Of a DNA stretch of 64,000 nucleotides, positions 1-12,861 are shown one piece after another. Every line of letters starts with the position of its first letter. Within the stretch, counting starts at the first letter, position 1. The DNA is taken from the NCBI RefSeq assembly GCF_037975245.1, contig NC_092562.1, forward strand, positions 23,243,554 through 23,307,553. Reading direction: 5' to 3'. The notes below the pieces were generated by a model. It worked only from the letters and a program-made list of their open reading frames with translations. It was not told the DNA's origin and made no database searches. The translations under genes were made by a program, and so were the position numbers. The DNA is from Apostichopus japonicus. Lineage: Eukaryota > Echinodermata > Holothuroidea > Aspidochirotida > Stichopodidae.

Positions 1-2317
1 GAGAACCGTTGATTTCATTTCCTGGAAAAGTATATTTCCTGCCATACGTATGCTGCCATATAGGGGAGAAAACTAAGACACCCACCCACAGAACAAAGAA
101 GGCATGTGTATCAATAGGAACAGCTGTTAACAGCACTGTCTCCTCTTTATTGTATGAAAACAACAACTATAGGTAGACTGAAAGAAATCTAAATCCATTG
201 CTAACAGGAAATAGAGAGATAAAACTTAACTATGTAATACCTACAGTTGGACTTGGTAGAGATGAGAACAAAAGTAGACAATTGTCATTTAATTAGTACT
301 CATACACATACCCTACTACCCTATATTGTGACAAATCTCCAATCTAAGCCTCAAATCGTTCCAATGCCGTCGATAAGGATGGCAATGTCAAGTGAGTAGT
401 ATGTTTAATGTATTATTTGCACATTGTCAGATAGGCAGAAGTCACCATATAGAGTTACCATATGTTTGCATGGATCAACAGTGTACTTAAGCATTCAAGG
501 AAATGACTTTTGATGTACATGTTGTTGTGCAATGTTTGCCAATATGTAATGATACTATTAAAGGTTTGCTGTGCCAAGTAGCGCCAATTTCGACTGCCTC
601 AATACAATGTTACAACTGTTTTTGGTTATATGAAACCATAAACCTGTGCACTTATGATGGCATGGGTGTTTGTAATACCCTGTTTGTGAATGACACATTG
701 TAAGCAGGAAAGCTTAGAGAGATCTCATAGCAAGTATGAAGGTGTTACACATTGTCTACAAATGGCCTACTGGTTTTGATGAGGTCAAAGATCACTTAGG
801 GGCAAGACAGTTCAATTTTGTTTTAAAACCTTGTGAACAGATCGTGAGGCAGCTCTCATGTTTAGTTTGCTGATTTATCATACAGAGTACAAAAAGTCTA
901 CCAGTTGTTATTTTGGGGTTATCAACTGTCATTGTTAATACGTTTGTCTCATGAATATCAATGCTACTTGCTGTTTTACGTTTATCAAGTAAATTTTACA
1001 TCTTAATTGTTAAGTATTTCAGGTTCATACAAAAATAACCCAGCTTATATTATCAAAACCATAAAGAAACTTTCTGATTATTTAACTGAAATTGGAATGT
1101 GTGAAAATAAAATAATTCAACTGTTATGTACTCTCACAGATTGACCGCAAAATATTCCAAGGCGACCTGAATGGCATCCAATACCCGTCAAAGTACCCAT
1201 GGACTACAGCTACATACCAGTGTTCCTGAAGATAATTGTAGCGTCTGTGTTGCCAATCCAATTCCACTACAATAAGTAAGTTATCCTGGTCCTGATGATC
1301 CCCAAAAATATCAGGCCCAGATTGACGAATGTTTCAAACCTTCTATTGAAGAAATGCAGGAAAGGTTCCAAAGTAGGTTCAGTGGTGACATGAAGTTCAG
1401 CAACTAGTGTGTTTTTCATTTCAGATATGGTCCACAACAGTTTTAACTCCTGATGTTGGCAATCGTGTTTAGGAGTTATAATGGCAACAAGAAGCCAATA
1501 ATTTACTGTTTGATTGGAGTCGATGTTCATATTAATTTTAAGCAAAATGTATCATCTCTCAAATCTCTTGTGAGGTAATTCTCTCAAGTGTTAATGGATA
1601 TATATTCTGCTAGCTGTTGTAGAAGTTGTCACAAAAGGCCATGGTCAATTATGTAACATCAAGGGAATAAAACCATTATTTGTAAATAGCATGATGCCAA
1701 TGTTATAGCACATTTGGTTTCCGTCCAGAATACCTCGAATGCCTAGTGCAATGCCCCAGGTTTTTTTTTCTCACCAAGTAGGATGTAACTAGCTGTTATT
1801 TCTCCATTATATATGCCAACAGTGCCATGTTACGTTACATATAACAGTATATATATATATTGTGTATTTAGTATATAACCATATTTCACTTTCACCCAAA
1901 CCATATGCAGCATTCCTTAAAAAGTCAGCTGTAGAGATCCCCCCCCCCCCAAAAAAAAAAACAAAAAAAATCATATAGAAATAGTGTGTTCACATAGTAT
2001 GGTATGGCTTATTCCCCTGTTCATGACATAGGTTTAGGTGTCAAAGGCCTTTTGCCAAATGCTTTAACTGTTATAATTAGACTCTACCGACTTGACTCTT
2101 TTTTAGGTGGGATTGAAAAGGGAGTCTGCTATTCAGCGCAGTATTTCCAACTAGCTCCCCTTCCTGACCCACAAATTAAAGGATTGATTAAATCAATGCA
2201 TGTTACCCAAAAGGAAGAACTTTCACTCTGCATTTTTTTTATTTTCTATTTTTTTTAAAACTATGTATAACTTCATTCAGTTTCTCCCAGGTTAAATAAA
2301 GTGTTCAATGTAAGATC

Positions 2318-2318
<1 letters not shown>
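1..2318. other. Non-coding stretch, no gene recognised
   Basis: I see only short open frames (for example 503-703 plus, 1267-1545 minus, 2004-2258 plus). None has a recognisable family, a coherent splice pattern or a domain. A stretch at 1139-1275 has an acceptor-like CTCACAG before it and GTAAGT after it, but no frame stays open through it. Homopolymers (C10 then A-rich, about 1939-1968) and a short TA run near 1850 are present. Confidence 0.6.

Positions 2319-2379
<61 letters not shown>
2319..2379. repeat. (TA)n microsatellite at left array edge
   Basis: About 30 TA repeats with a single TG interruption. They abut the first minus-oriented 373-bp unit at the position where that unit internally carries a short TA run, so the tract looks like an expansion of the unit's own sequence. 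Confidence 0.95.
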
Positions 2380-4438
2380 GAAAATCGTAATGAGTTGGAA
2401 AATCAAGAACAGTGAAAAAACTTTCAGCCTCCACCGGGATTCGAACCACGGGCCTCCCGCTCTGTACGCGGACACCCTAACCACTAGGCTATGGACGCTG
2501 ATTGTATGTCCAGAGGTTCGAAACCGGTAAGGAAGATCGTAATTCCACTGTAGGCGTTTGTCACCTATATCGAACAATACTAGTTCTGTTTTTGGTGACA
2601 TATTTTGCCCTACTCTAGAGATCAAACATGATGCTATCCAACTCGAAAATCATTTGTGATTCCTAAAGCCGGATCTCGAAAGAGATACTTTGAACAGACT
2701 TTATGTTAATGCAATGGAGGTAAACGACAAAGGCAAATGAATATATATAAATGAAAATCGTAATGAGTTGGAAAATCAAGAACAGTGAAAAAACTTTCAG
2801 CCTCCACCGGGATTCGAACCACGGGCCTCCCGCTCTGTACGCGGACACCCTAACCACTAGGCTATGGACGCTGATTGTATGTCCAGAGGTTCGAAACCGG
2901 TAAGGAAGATCGTAATTCCACTGTAGGCGTTTGTCACCTATATCGAACAATACTAGTTCTGTTTTTGGTGACATATTTTGCCCTACTCTAGAGATCAAAC
3001 ATGATGCTATCCAACTCGAAAATCATTTGTGATTCCTAAAGCCGGATCTCGAAAGAGATACTTTGAACAGACTTTATGTTAATGCAATGGAGGTAAACGA
3101 CAAAGGCAAATGAATATATATAAATGAAAATCGTAATGAGTTGGAAAATCAAGAACAGTGAAAAAACTTTCAGCCTCCACCGGGATTCGAACCACGGGCC
3201 TCCCGCTCTGTACGCGGACACCCTAACCACTAGGCTATGGACGCTGATTGTATGTCCAGAGGTTCGAAACCGGTAAGGAAGATCGTAATTCCACTGTAGG
3301 CGTTTGTCACCTATATCGAACAATACTAGTTCTGTTTTTGGTGACATATTTTGCCCTACTCTAGAGATCAAACATGATGCTATCCAACTCGAAAATCATT
3401 TGTGATTCCTAAAGCCGGATCTCGAAAGAGATACTTTGAACAGACTTTATGTTAATGCAATGGAGGTAAACGACAAAGGCAAATGAATATATATAAATGA
3501 AAATCGTAATGAGTTGGAAAATCAAGAACAGTGAAAAAACTTTCAGCCTCCACCGGGATTCGAACCACGGGCCTCCCGCTCTGTACGCGGACACCCTAAC
3601 CACTAGGCTATGGACGCTGATTGTATGTCCAGAGGTTCGAAACCGGTAAGGAAGATCGTAATTCCACTGTAGGCGTTTGTCACCTATATCGAACAATACT
3701 AGTTCTGTTTTTGGTGACATATTTTGCCCTACTCTAGAGATCAAACATGATGCTATCCAACTCGAAAATCATTTGTGATTCCTAAAGCCGGATCTCGAAA
3801 GAGATACTTTGAACAGACTTTATGTTAATGCAATGGAGGTAAACGACAAAGGCAAATGAATATATATAAATGAAAATCGTAATGAGTTGGAAAATCAAGA
3901 ACAGTGAAAAAACTTTCAGCCTCCACCGGGATTCGAACCACGGGCCTCCCGCTCTGTACGCGGACACCCTAACCACTAGGCTATGGACGCTGATTGTATG
4001 TCCAGAGGTTCGAAACCGGTAAGGAAGATCGTAATTCCACTGTAGGCGTTTGTCACCTATATCGAACAATACTAGTTCTGTTTTTGGTGACATATTTTGC
4101 CCTACTCTAGAGATCAAACATGATGCTATCCAACTCGAAAATCATTTGTGATTCCTAAAGCCGGATCTCGAAAGAGATACTTTGAACAGACTTTATGTTA
4201 ATGCAATGGAGGTAAACGACAAAGGCAAATGAATATATATAAATGAAAATCGTAATGAGTTGGAAAATCAAGAACAGTGAAAAAACTTTCAGCCTCCACC
4301 GGGATTCGAACCACGGGCCTCCCGCTCTGTACGCGGACACCCTAACCACTAGGCTATGGACGCTGATTGTATGTCCAGAGGTTCGAAACCGGTAAGGAAG
4401 ATCGTAATTCCACTGTAGGCGTTTGTCACCTATATCGA
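2380..4438 (-). repeat. 373-bp satellite array, minus-oriented block
   Basis: About 5.5 tandem copies of a 373-bp unit, apparently identical by eye, all reading on the minus strand. The unit holds a tRNA-like sequence, a T6 run, a short TA run, and a 7-bp inverted pair TGTCACC/GGTGACA. The block ends abruptly at TCGA (4435-4438), where orientation flips. The 111-codon open frame running through each unit is an accident of period and composition: it crosses the tRNA-like sequence and a TA microsatellite and shows no protein features. Confidence 0.97.
2426..2498 (-). tRNA. tRNA-like sequence, first of 6 minus-strand copies
   Basis: This is the first minus-strand copy; the others start every 373 bp at 2799, 3172, 3545, 3918 and 4291, each 73 nt long. 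The cloverleaf, anticodon-loop and terminator features are those of the plus-strand copy at 4583. The homopolymer run acting as T6 terminator lies just 3' of the copy on the minus strand. A diverged tRNA-derived SINE head is the main alternative to a real tRNA gene. Confidence 0.5.
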
Positions 4439-4511
4439 GTTGGATAGCATCATGTTTGATCTCTAGAGTAGGGCAAAATATGTCACCAAAAACAGAACTA
4501 GTATTGTTCGA
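4435..4511. other. Inversion junction of the satellite array
   Basis: The minus block stops at TCGA (4435-4438). The plus block resumes 69 bp before its own matching TCGA (4508-4511). Left of 4438 and right of 4508 the sequences are reverse complements for about 2.06 kb, so this is a very long inverted repeat with a 69-bp spacer. The break point falls where the unit has TCGA in two places, consistent with joining at 4-bp microhomology. Confidence 0.9.
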
Positions 4512-4522
4512 TATAGGTGACA
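4481..4522. repeat. Inverted repeat inside each 373-bp unit
   Basis: TGTCACC and GGTGACA form a 7-bp stem around an inner AACA/TGTT pair and the palindrome ACTAGT. This is the first plus-strand instance; it recurs in every unit upstream of the tRNA-like sequence. Role unknown. Confidence 0.6.
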
Positions 4523-4582
4523 AACGCCTACAGTGGAATTACGATCTTCCTTACCGGTTTCGAACCTCTGGACATACAATCA

Positions 4583-4655
4583 GCGTCCATAGCCTAGTGG
4601 TTAGGGTGTCCGCGTACAGAGCGGGAGGCCCGTGGTTCGAATCCCGGTGGAGGCT
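4583..4655 (+). tRNA. tRNA-like sequence, first of 32 plus-strand copies
   Basis: Copies start at 4583 + 373k for k = 0 to 31, the last at 16146-16218. A cloverleaf can be drawn. The acceptor arms GCGTCCA and TGGAGGC pair in 6 of 7 positions, with one G-G clash. The D arm starts GCC. The anticodon stem TCCGC/GCGGG is complete, and the loop GTACAGA has U33 and anticodon ACA. The T loop is TTCGAAT, and its stem closes only if one T is bulged (CCG-T-GG against CCCGG). An A-box-like TAGCCTAGTGG and the B box GGTTCGAATCC are intact. A T6 run follows at 4661-4666, a good Pol III terminator. The ACA anticodon, purine at position 32, bulged T stem and acceptor mismatch argue against a normal translating tRNA. 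Pol III transcription is plausible. Confidence 0.55.
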
Positions 4656-4660
4656 GAAAG

Positions 4661-4666
4661 TTTTTT
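4661..4666 (+). terminator. T6 Pol III terminator downstream of tRNA-like copy
   Basis: Six T residues begin 6 nt after the tRNA-like 3' end. The run recurs in each copy I inspected, and also in both diverged relics near 49.9 and 50.3 kb, where surrounding bases have changed. Confidence 0.5.
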
Positions 4667-6447
4667 CACTGTTCTTGATTTTCCAACTCATTACGATTTT
4701 CATTTATATATATTCATTTGCCTTTGTCGTTTACCTCCATTGCATTAACATAAAGTCTGTTCAAAGTATCTCTTTCGAGATCCGGCTTTAGGAATCACAA
4801 ATGATTTTCGAGTTGGATAGCATCATGTTTGATCTCTAGAGTAGGGCAAAATATGTCACCAAAAACAGAACTAGTATTGTTCGATATAGGTGACAAACGC
4901 CTACAGTGGAATTACGATCTTCCTTACCGGTTTCGAACCTCTGGACATACAATCAGCGTCCATAGCCTAGTGGTTAGGGTGTCCGCGTACAGAGCGGGAG
5001 GCCCGTGGTTCGAATCCCGGTGGAGGCTGAAAGTTTTTTCACTGTTCTTGATTTTCCAACTCATTACGATTTTCATTTATATATATTCATTTGCCTTTGT
5101 CGTTTACCTCCATTGCATTAACATAAAGTCTGTTCAAAGTATCTCTTTCGAGATCCGGCTTTAGGAATCACAAATGATTTTCGAGTTGGATAGCATCATG
5201 TTTGATCTCTAGAGTAGGGCAAAATATGTCACCAAAAACAGAACTAGTATTGTTCGATATAGGTGACAAACGCCTACAGTGGAATTACGATCTTCCTTAC
5301 CGGTTTCGAACCTCTGGACATACAATCAGCGTCCATAGCCTAGTGGTTAGGGTGTCCGCGTACAGAGCGGGAGGCCCGTGGTTCGAATCCCGGTGGAGGC
5401 TGAAAGTTTTTTCACTGTTCTTGATTTTCCAACTCATTACGATTTTCATTTATATATATTCATTTGCCTTTGTCGTTTACCTCCATTGCATTAACATAAA
5501 GTCTGTTCAAAGTATCTCTTTCGAGATCCGGCTTTAGGAATCACAAATGATTTTCGAGTTGGATAGCATCATGTTTGATCTCTAGAGTAGGGCAAAATAT
5601 GTCACCAAAAACAGAACTAGTATTGTTCGATATAGGTGACAAACGCCTACAGTGGAATTACGATCTTCCTTACCGGTTTCGAACCTCTGGACATACAATC
5701 AGCGTCCATAGCCTAGTGGTTAGGGTGTCCGCGTACAGAGCGGGAGGCCCGTGGTTCGAATCCCGGTGGAGGCTGAAAGTTTTTTCACTGTTCTTGATTT
5801 TCCAACTCATTACGATTTTCATTTATATATATTCATTTGCCTTTGTCGTTTACCTCCATTGCATTAACATAAAGTCTGTTCAAAGTATCTCTTTCGAGAT
5901 CCGGCTTTAGGAATCACAAATGATTTTCGAGTTGGATAGCATCATGTTTGATCTCTAGAGTAGGGCAAAATATGTCACCAAAAACAGAACTAGTATTGTT
6001 CGATATAGGTGACAAACGCCTACAGTGGAATTACGATCTTCCTTACCGGTTTCGAACCTCTGGACATACAATCAGCGTCCATAGCCTAGTGGTTAGGGTG
6101 TCCGCGTACAGAGCGGGAGGCCCGTGGTTCGAATCCCGGTGGAGGCTGAAAGTTTTTTCACTGTTCTTGATTTTCCAACTCATTACGATTTTCATTTATA
6201 TATATTCATTTGCCTTTGTCGTTTACCTCCATTGCATTAACATAAAGTCTGTTCAAAGTATCTCTTTCGAGATCCGGCTTTAGGAATCACAAATGATTTT
6301 CGAGTTGGATAGCATCATGTTTGATCTCTAGAGTAGGGCAAAATATGTCACCAAAAACAGAACTAGTATTGTTCGATATAGGTGACAAACGCCTACAGTG
6401 GAATTACGATCTTCCTTACCGGTTTCGAACCTCTGGACATACAATCA

Positions 6448-6520
6448 GCGTCCATAGCCTAGTGGTTAGGGTGTCCGTGTACAGAGCGGGAGGCCCGTGG
6501 TTCGAATCCCGGTGGAGGCT
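6448..6520 (+). tRNA. tRNA-like copy with anticodon-stem variant
   Basis: Same sequence as the other copies except C to T at 6478 (GTCCGC to GTCCGT). This turns the last anticodon-stem C-G into a wobble-type T-G, so the fold is weakened but kept. It appears only once in the array. Confidence 0.5.
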
Positions 6521-9500
6521 GAAAGTTTTTTCACTGTTCTTGATTTTCCAACTCATTACGATTTTCATTTATATATATTCATTTGCCTTTGTCGTTTACC
6601 TCCATTGCATTAACATAAAGTCTGTTCAAAGTATCTCTTTCGAGATCCGGCTTTAGGAATCACAAATGATTTTCGAGTTGGATAGCATCATGTTTGATCT
6701 CTAGAGTAGGGCAAAATATGTCACCAAAAACAGAACTAGTATTGTTCGATATAGGTGACAAACGCCTACAGTGGAATTACGATCTTCCTTACCGGTTTCG
6801 AACCTCTGGACATACAATCAGCGTCCATAGCCTAGTGGTTAGGGTGTCCGCGTACAGAGCGGGAGGCCCGTGGTTCGAATCCCGGTGGAGGCTGAAAGTT
6901 TTTTCACTGTTCTTGATTTTCCAACTCATTACGATTTTCATTTATATATATTCATTTGCCTTTGTCGTTTACCTCCATTGCATTAACATAAAGTCTGTTC
7001 AAAGTATCTCTTTCGAGATCCGGCTTTAGGAATCACAAATGATTTTCGAGTTGGATAGCATCATGTTTGATCTCTAGAGTAGGGCAAAATATGTCACCAA
7101 AAACAGAACTAGTATTGTTCGATATAGGTGACAAACGCCTACAGTGGAATTACGATCTTCCTTACCGGTTTCGAACCTCTGGACATACAATCAGCGTCCA
7201 TAGCCTAGTGGTTAGGGTGTCCGCGTACAGAGCGGGAGGCCCGTGGTTCGAATCCCGGTGGAGGCTGAAAGTTTTTTCACTGTTCTTGATTTTCCAACTC
7301 ATTACGATTTTCATTTATATATATTCATTTGCCTTTGTCGTTTACCTCCATTGCATTAACATAAAGTCTGTTCAAAGTATCTCTTTCGAGATCCGGCTTT
7401 AGGAATCACAAATGATTTTCGAGTTGGATAGCATCATGTTTGATCTCTAGAGTAGGGCAAAATATGTCACCAAAAACAGAACTAGTATTGTTCGATATAG
7501 GTGACAAACGCCTACAGTGGAATTACGATCTTCCTTACCGGTTTCGAACCTCTGGACATACAATCAGCGTCCATAGCCTAGTGGTTAGGGTGTCCGCGTA
7601 CAGAGCGGGAGGCCCGTGGTTCGAATCCCGGTGGAGGCTGAAAGTTTTTTCACTGTTCTTGATTTTCCAACTCATTACGATTTTCATTTATATATATTCA
7701 TTTGCCTTTGTCGTTTACCTCCATTGCATTAACATAAAGTCTGTTCAAAGTATCTCTTTCGAGATCCGGCTTTAGGAATCACAAATGATTTTCGAGTTGG
7801 ATAGCATCATGTTTGATCTCTAGAGTAGGGCAAAATATGTCACCAAAAACAGAACTAGTATTGTTCGATATAGGTGACAAACGCCTACAGTGGAATTACG
7901 ATCTTCCTTACCGGTTTCGAACCTCTGGACATACAATCAGCGTCCATAGCCTAGTGGTTAGGGTGTCCGCGTACAGAGCGGGAGGCCCGTGGTTCGAATC
8001 CCGGTGGAGGCTGAAAGTTTTTTCACTGTTCTTGATTTTCCAACTCATTACGATTTTCATTTATATATATTCATTTGCCTTTGTCGTTTACCTCCATTGC
8101 ATTAACATAAAGTCTGTTCAAAGTATCTCTTTCGAGATCCGGCTTTAGGAATCACAAATGATTTTCGAGTTGGATAGCATCATGTTTGATCTCTAGAGTA
8201 GGGCAAAATATGTCACCAAAAACAGAACTAGTATTGTTCGATATAGGTGACAAACGCCTACAGTGGAATTACGATCTTCCTTACCGGTTTCGAACCTCTG
8301 GACATACAATCAGCGTCCATAGCCTAGTGGTTAGGGTGTCCGCGTACAGAGCGGGAGGCCCGTGGTTCGAATCCCGGTGGAGGCTGAAAGTTTTTTCACT
8401 GTTCTTGATTTTCCAACTCATTACGATTTTCATTTATATATATTCATTTGCCTTTGTCGTTTACCTCCATTGCATTAACATAAAGTCTGTTCAAAGTATC
8501 TCTTTCGAGATCCGGCTTTAGGAATCACAAATGATTTTCGAGTTGGATAGCATCATGTTTGATCTCTAGAGTAGGGCAAAATATGTCACCAAAAACAGAA
8601 CTAGTATTGTTCGATATAGGTGACAAACGCCTACAGTGGAATTACGATCTTCCTTACCGGTTTCGAACCTCTGGACATACAATCAGCGTCCATAGCCTAG
8701 TGGTTAGGGTGTCCGCGTACAGAGCGGGAGGCCCGTGGTTCGAATCCCGGTGGAGGCTGAAAGTTTTTTCACTGTTCTTGATTTTCCAACTCATTACGAT
8801 TTTCATTTATATATATTCATTTGCCTTTGTCGTTTACCTCCATTGCATTAACATAAAGTCTGTTCAAAGTATCTCTTTCGAGATCCGGCTTTAGGAATCA
8901 CAAATGATTTTCGAGTTGGATAGCATCATGTTTGATCTCTAGAGTAGGGCAAAATATGTCACCAAAAACAGAACTAGTATTGTTCGATATAGGTGACAAA
9001 CGCCTACAGTGGAATTACGATCTTCCTTACCGGTTTCGAACCTCTGGACATACAATCAGCGTCCATAGCCTAGTGGTTAGGGTGTCCGCGTACAGAGCGG
9101 GAGGCCCGTGGTTCGAATCCCGGTGGAGGCTGAAAGTTTTTTCACTGTTCTTGATTTTCCAACTCATTACGATTTTCATTTATATATATTCATTTGCCTT
9201 TGTCGTTTACCTCCATTGCATTAACATAAAGTCTGTTCAAAGTATCTCTTTCGAGATCCGGCTTTAGGAATCACAAATGATTTTCGAGTTGGATAGCATC
9301 ATGTTTGATCTCTAGAGTAGGGCAAAATATGTCACCAAAAACAGAACTAGTATTGTTCGATATAGGTGACAAACGCCTACAGTGGAATTACGATCTTCCT
9401 TACCGGTTTCGAACCTCTGGACATACAATCAGCGTCCATAGCCTAGTGGTTAGGGTGTCCGCGTACAGAGCGGGAGGCCCGTGGTTCGAATCCCGGTGGA

Positions 9501-12500
9501 GGCTGAAAGTTTTTTCACTGTTCTTGATTTTCCAACTCATTACGATTTTCATTTATATATATTCATTTGCCTTTGTCGTTTACCTCCATTGCATCAACAT
9601 AAAGTCTGTTCAAAGTATCTCTTTCGAGATCCGGCTTTAGGAATCACAAATGATTTTCGAGTTGGATAGCATCATGTTTGATCTCTAGAGTAGGGCAAAA
9701 TATGTCACCAAAAACAGAACTAGTATTGTTCGATATAGGTGACAAACGCCTACAGTGGAATTACGATCTTCCTTACCGGTTTCGAACCTCTGGACATACA
9801 ATCAGCGTCCATAGCCTAGTGGTTAGGGTGTCCGCGTACAGAGCGGGAGGCCCGTGGTTCGAATCCCGGTGGAGGCTGAAAGTTTTTTCACTGTTCTTGA
9901 TTTTCCAACTCATTACGATTTTCATTTATATATATTCATTTGCCTTTGTCGTTTACCTCCATTGCATTAACATAAAGTCTGTTCAAAGTATCTCTTTCGA
10001 GATCCGGCTTTAGGAATCACAAATGATTTTCGAGTTGGATAGCATCATGTTTGATCTCTAGAGTAGGGCAAAATATGTCACCAAAAACAGAACTAGTATT
10101 GTTCGATATAGGTGACAAACGCCTACAGTGGAATTACGATCTTCCTTACCGGTTTCGAACCTCTGGACATACAATCAGCGTCCATAGCCTAGTGGTTAGG
10201 GTGTCCGCGTACAGAGCGGGAGGCCCGTGGTTCGAATCCCGGTGGAGGCTGAAAGTTTTTTCACTGTTCTTGATTTTCCAACTCATTACGATTTTCATTT
10301 ATATATATTCATTTGCCTTTGTCGTTTACCTCCATTGCATTAACATAAAGTCTGTTCAAAGTATCTCTTTCGAGATCCGGCTTTAGGAATCACAAATGAT
10401 TTTCGAGTTGGATAGCATCATGTTTGATCTCTAGAGTAGGGCAAAATATGTCACCAAAAACAGAACTAGTATTGTTCGATATAGGTGACAAACGCCTACA
10501 GTGGAATTACGATCTTCCTTACCGGTTTCGAACCTCTGGACATACAATCAGCGTCCATAGCCTAGTGGTTAGGGTGTCCGCGTACAGAGCGGGAGGCCCG
10601 TGGTTCGAATCCCGGTGGAGGCTGAAAGTTTTTTCACTGTTCTTGATTTTCCAACTCATTACGATTTTCATTTATATATATTCATTTGCCTTTGTCGTTT
10701 ACCTCCATTGCATTAACATAAAGTCTGTTCGAAGTATCTCTTTCGAGATCCGGCTTTAGGAATCACAAATGATTTTCGAGTTGGATAGCATCATGTTTGA
10801 TCTCTAGAGTAGGGCAAAATATGTCACCAAAAACAGAACTAGTATTGTTCGATATAGGTGACAAACGCCTACAGTGGAATTACGATCTTCCTTACCGGTT
10901 TCGAACCTCTGGACATACAATCAGCGTCCATAGCCTAGTGGTTAGGGTGTCCGCGTACAGAGCGGGAGGCCCGTGGTTCGAATCCCGGTGGAGGCTGAAA
11001 GTTTTTTCACTGTTCTTGATTTTCCAACTCATTACGATTTTCATTTATATATATTCATTTGCCTTTGTCGTTTACCTCCATTGCATTAACATAAAGTCTG
11101 TTCAAAGTATCTCTTTCGAGATCCGGCTTTAGGAATCACAAATGATTTTCGAGTTGGATAGCATCATGTTTGATCTCTAGAGTAGGGCAAAATATGTCAC
11201 CAAAAACAGAACTAGTATTGTTCGATATAGGTGACAAACGCCTACAGTGGAATTACGATCTTCCTTACCGGTTTCGAACCTCTGGACATACAATCAGCGT
11301 CCATAGCCTAGTGGTTAGGGTGTCCGCGTACAGAGCGGGAGGCCCGTGGTTCGAATCCCGGTGGAGGCTGAAAGTTTTTTCACTGTTCTTGATTTTCCAA
11401 CTCATTACGATTTTCATTTATATATATTCATTTGCCTTTGTCGTTTACCTCCATTGCATTAACATAAAGTCTGTTCAAAGTATCTCTTTCGAGATCCGGC
11501 TTTAGGAATCACAAATGATTTTCGAGTTGGATAGCATCATGTTTGATCTCTAGAGTAGGGCAAAATATGTCACCAAAAACAGAACTAGTATTGTTCGATA
11601 TAGGTGACAAACGCCTACAGTGGAATTACGATCTTCCTTACCGGTTTCGAACCTCTGGACATACAATCAGCGTCCATAGCCTAGTGGTTAGGGTGTCCGC
11701 GTACAGAGCGGGAGGCCCGTGGTTCGAATCCCGGTGGAGGCTGAAAGTTTTTTCACTGTTCTTGATTTTCCAACTCATTACGATTTTCATTTATATATAT
11801 TCATTTGCCTTTGTCGTTTACCTCCATTGCATTAACATAAAGTCTGTTCAAAGTATCTCTTTCGAGATCCGGCTTTAGGAATCACAAATGATTTTCGAGT
11901 TGGATAGCATCATGTTTGATCTCTAGAGTAGGGCAAAATATGTCACCAAAAACAGAACTAGTATTGTTCGATATAGGTGACAAACGCCTACAGTGGAATT
12001 ACGATCTTCCTTACCGGTTTCGAACCTCTGGACATACAATCAGCGTCCATAGCCTAGTGGTTAGGGTGTCCGCGTACAGAGCGGGAGGCCCGTGGTTCGA
12101 ATCCCGGTGGAGGCTGAAAGTTTTTTCACTGTTCTTGATTTTCCAACTCATTACGATTTTCATTTATATATATTCATTTGCCTTTGTCGTTTACCTCCAT
12201 TGCATTAACATAAAGTCTGTTCAAAGTATCTCTTTCGAGATCCGGCTTTAGGAATCACAAATGATTTTCGAGTTGGATAGCATCATGTTTGATCTCTAGA
12301 GTAGGGCAAAATATGTCACCAAAAACAGAACTAGTATTGTTCGATATAGGTGACAAACGCCTACAGTGGAATTACGATCTTCCTTACCGGTTTCGAACCT
12401 CTGGACATACAATCAGCGTCCATAGCCTAGTGGTTAGGGTGTCCGCGTACAGAGCGGGAGGCCCGTGGTTCGAATCCCGGTGGAGGCTGAAAGTTTTTTC

Positions 12501-12788
12501 ACTGTTCTTGATTTTCCAACTCATTACGATTTTCATTTATATATATTCATTTGCCTTTGTCGTTTACCTCCATTGCATTAACATAAAGTCTGTTCAAAGT
12601 ATCTCTTTCGAGATCCGGCTTTAGGAATCACAAATGATTTTCGAGTTGGATAGCATCATGTTTGATCTCTAGAGTAGGGCAAAATATGTCACCAAAAACA
12701 GAACTAGTATTGTTCGATATAGGTGACAAACGCCTACAGTTGAATTACGATCTTCCTTACCGGTTTCGAACCTCTGGACATACAATCA

Positions 12789-12861
12789 GCGTCCATAGCC
12801 TAGTGGTTAGGGTGTCCGCGTACAGAGCGGGAGGCCCGTGGTTCGAATCCAGGTGGAGGCT
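12789..12861 (+). tRNA. tRNA-like copy with B-box-proximal variant (HOR marker)
   Basis: Carries C to A at 12851, just after the B box, which breaks one T-stem pair. The same unit has G to T at 12741 upstream. Both changes recur together in the unit 8 periods downstream (15725 and 15835; tRNA-like copy 15773-15845). Confidence 0.5.

Noticed and set aside
4512-4590. Hammerhead ribozyme on the minus strand of the 373-bp unit
   Set aside because: CTGAT, GTCC and GAAACC occur in order, but the invariant CTGATGA box is disrupted by inserted bases and stem II does not pair cleanly. Resemblance only.
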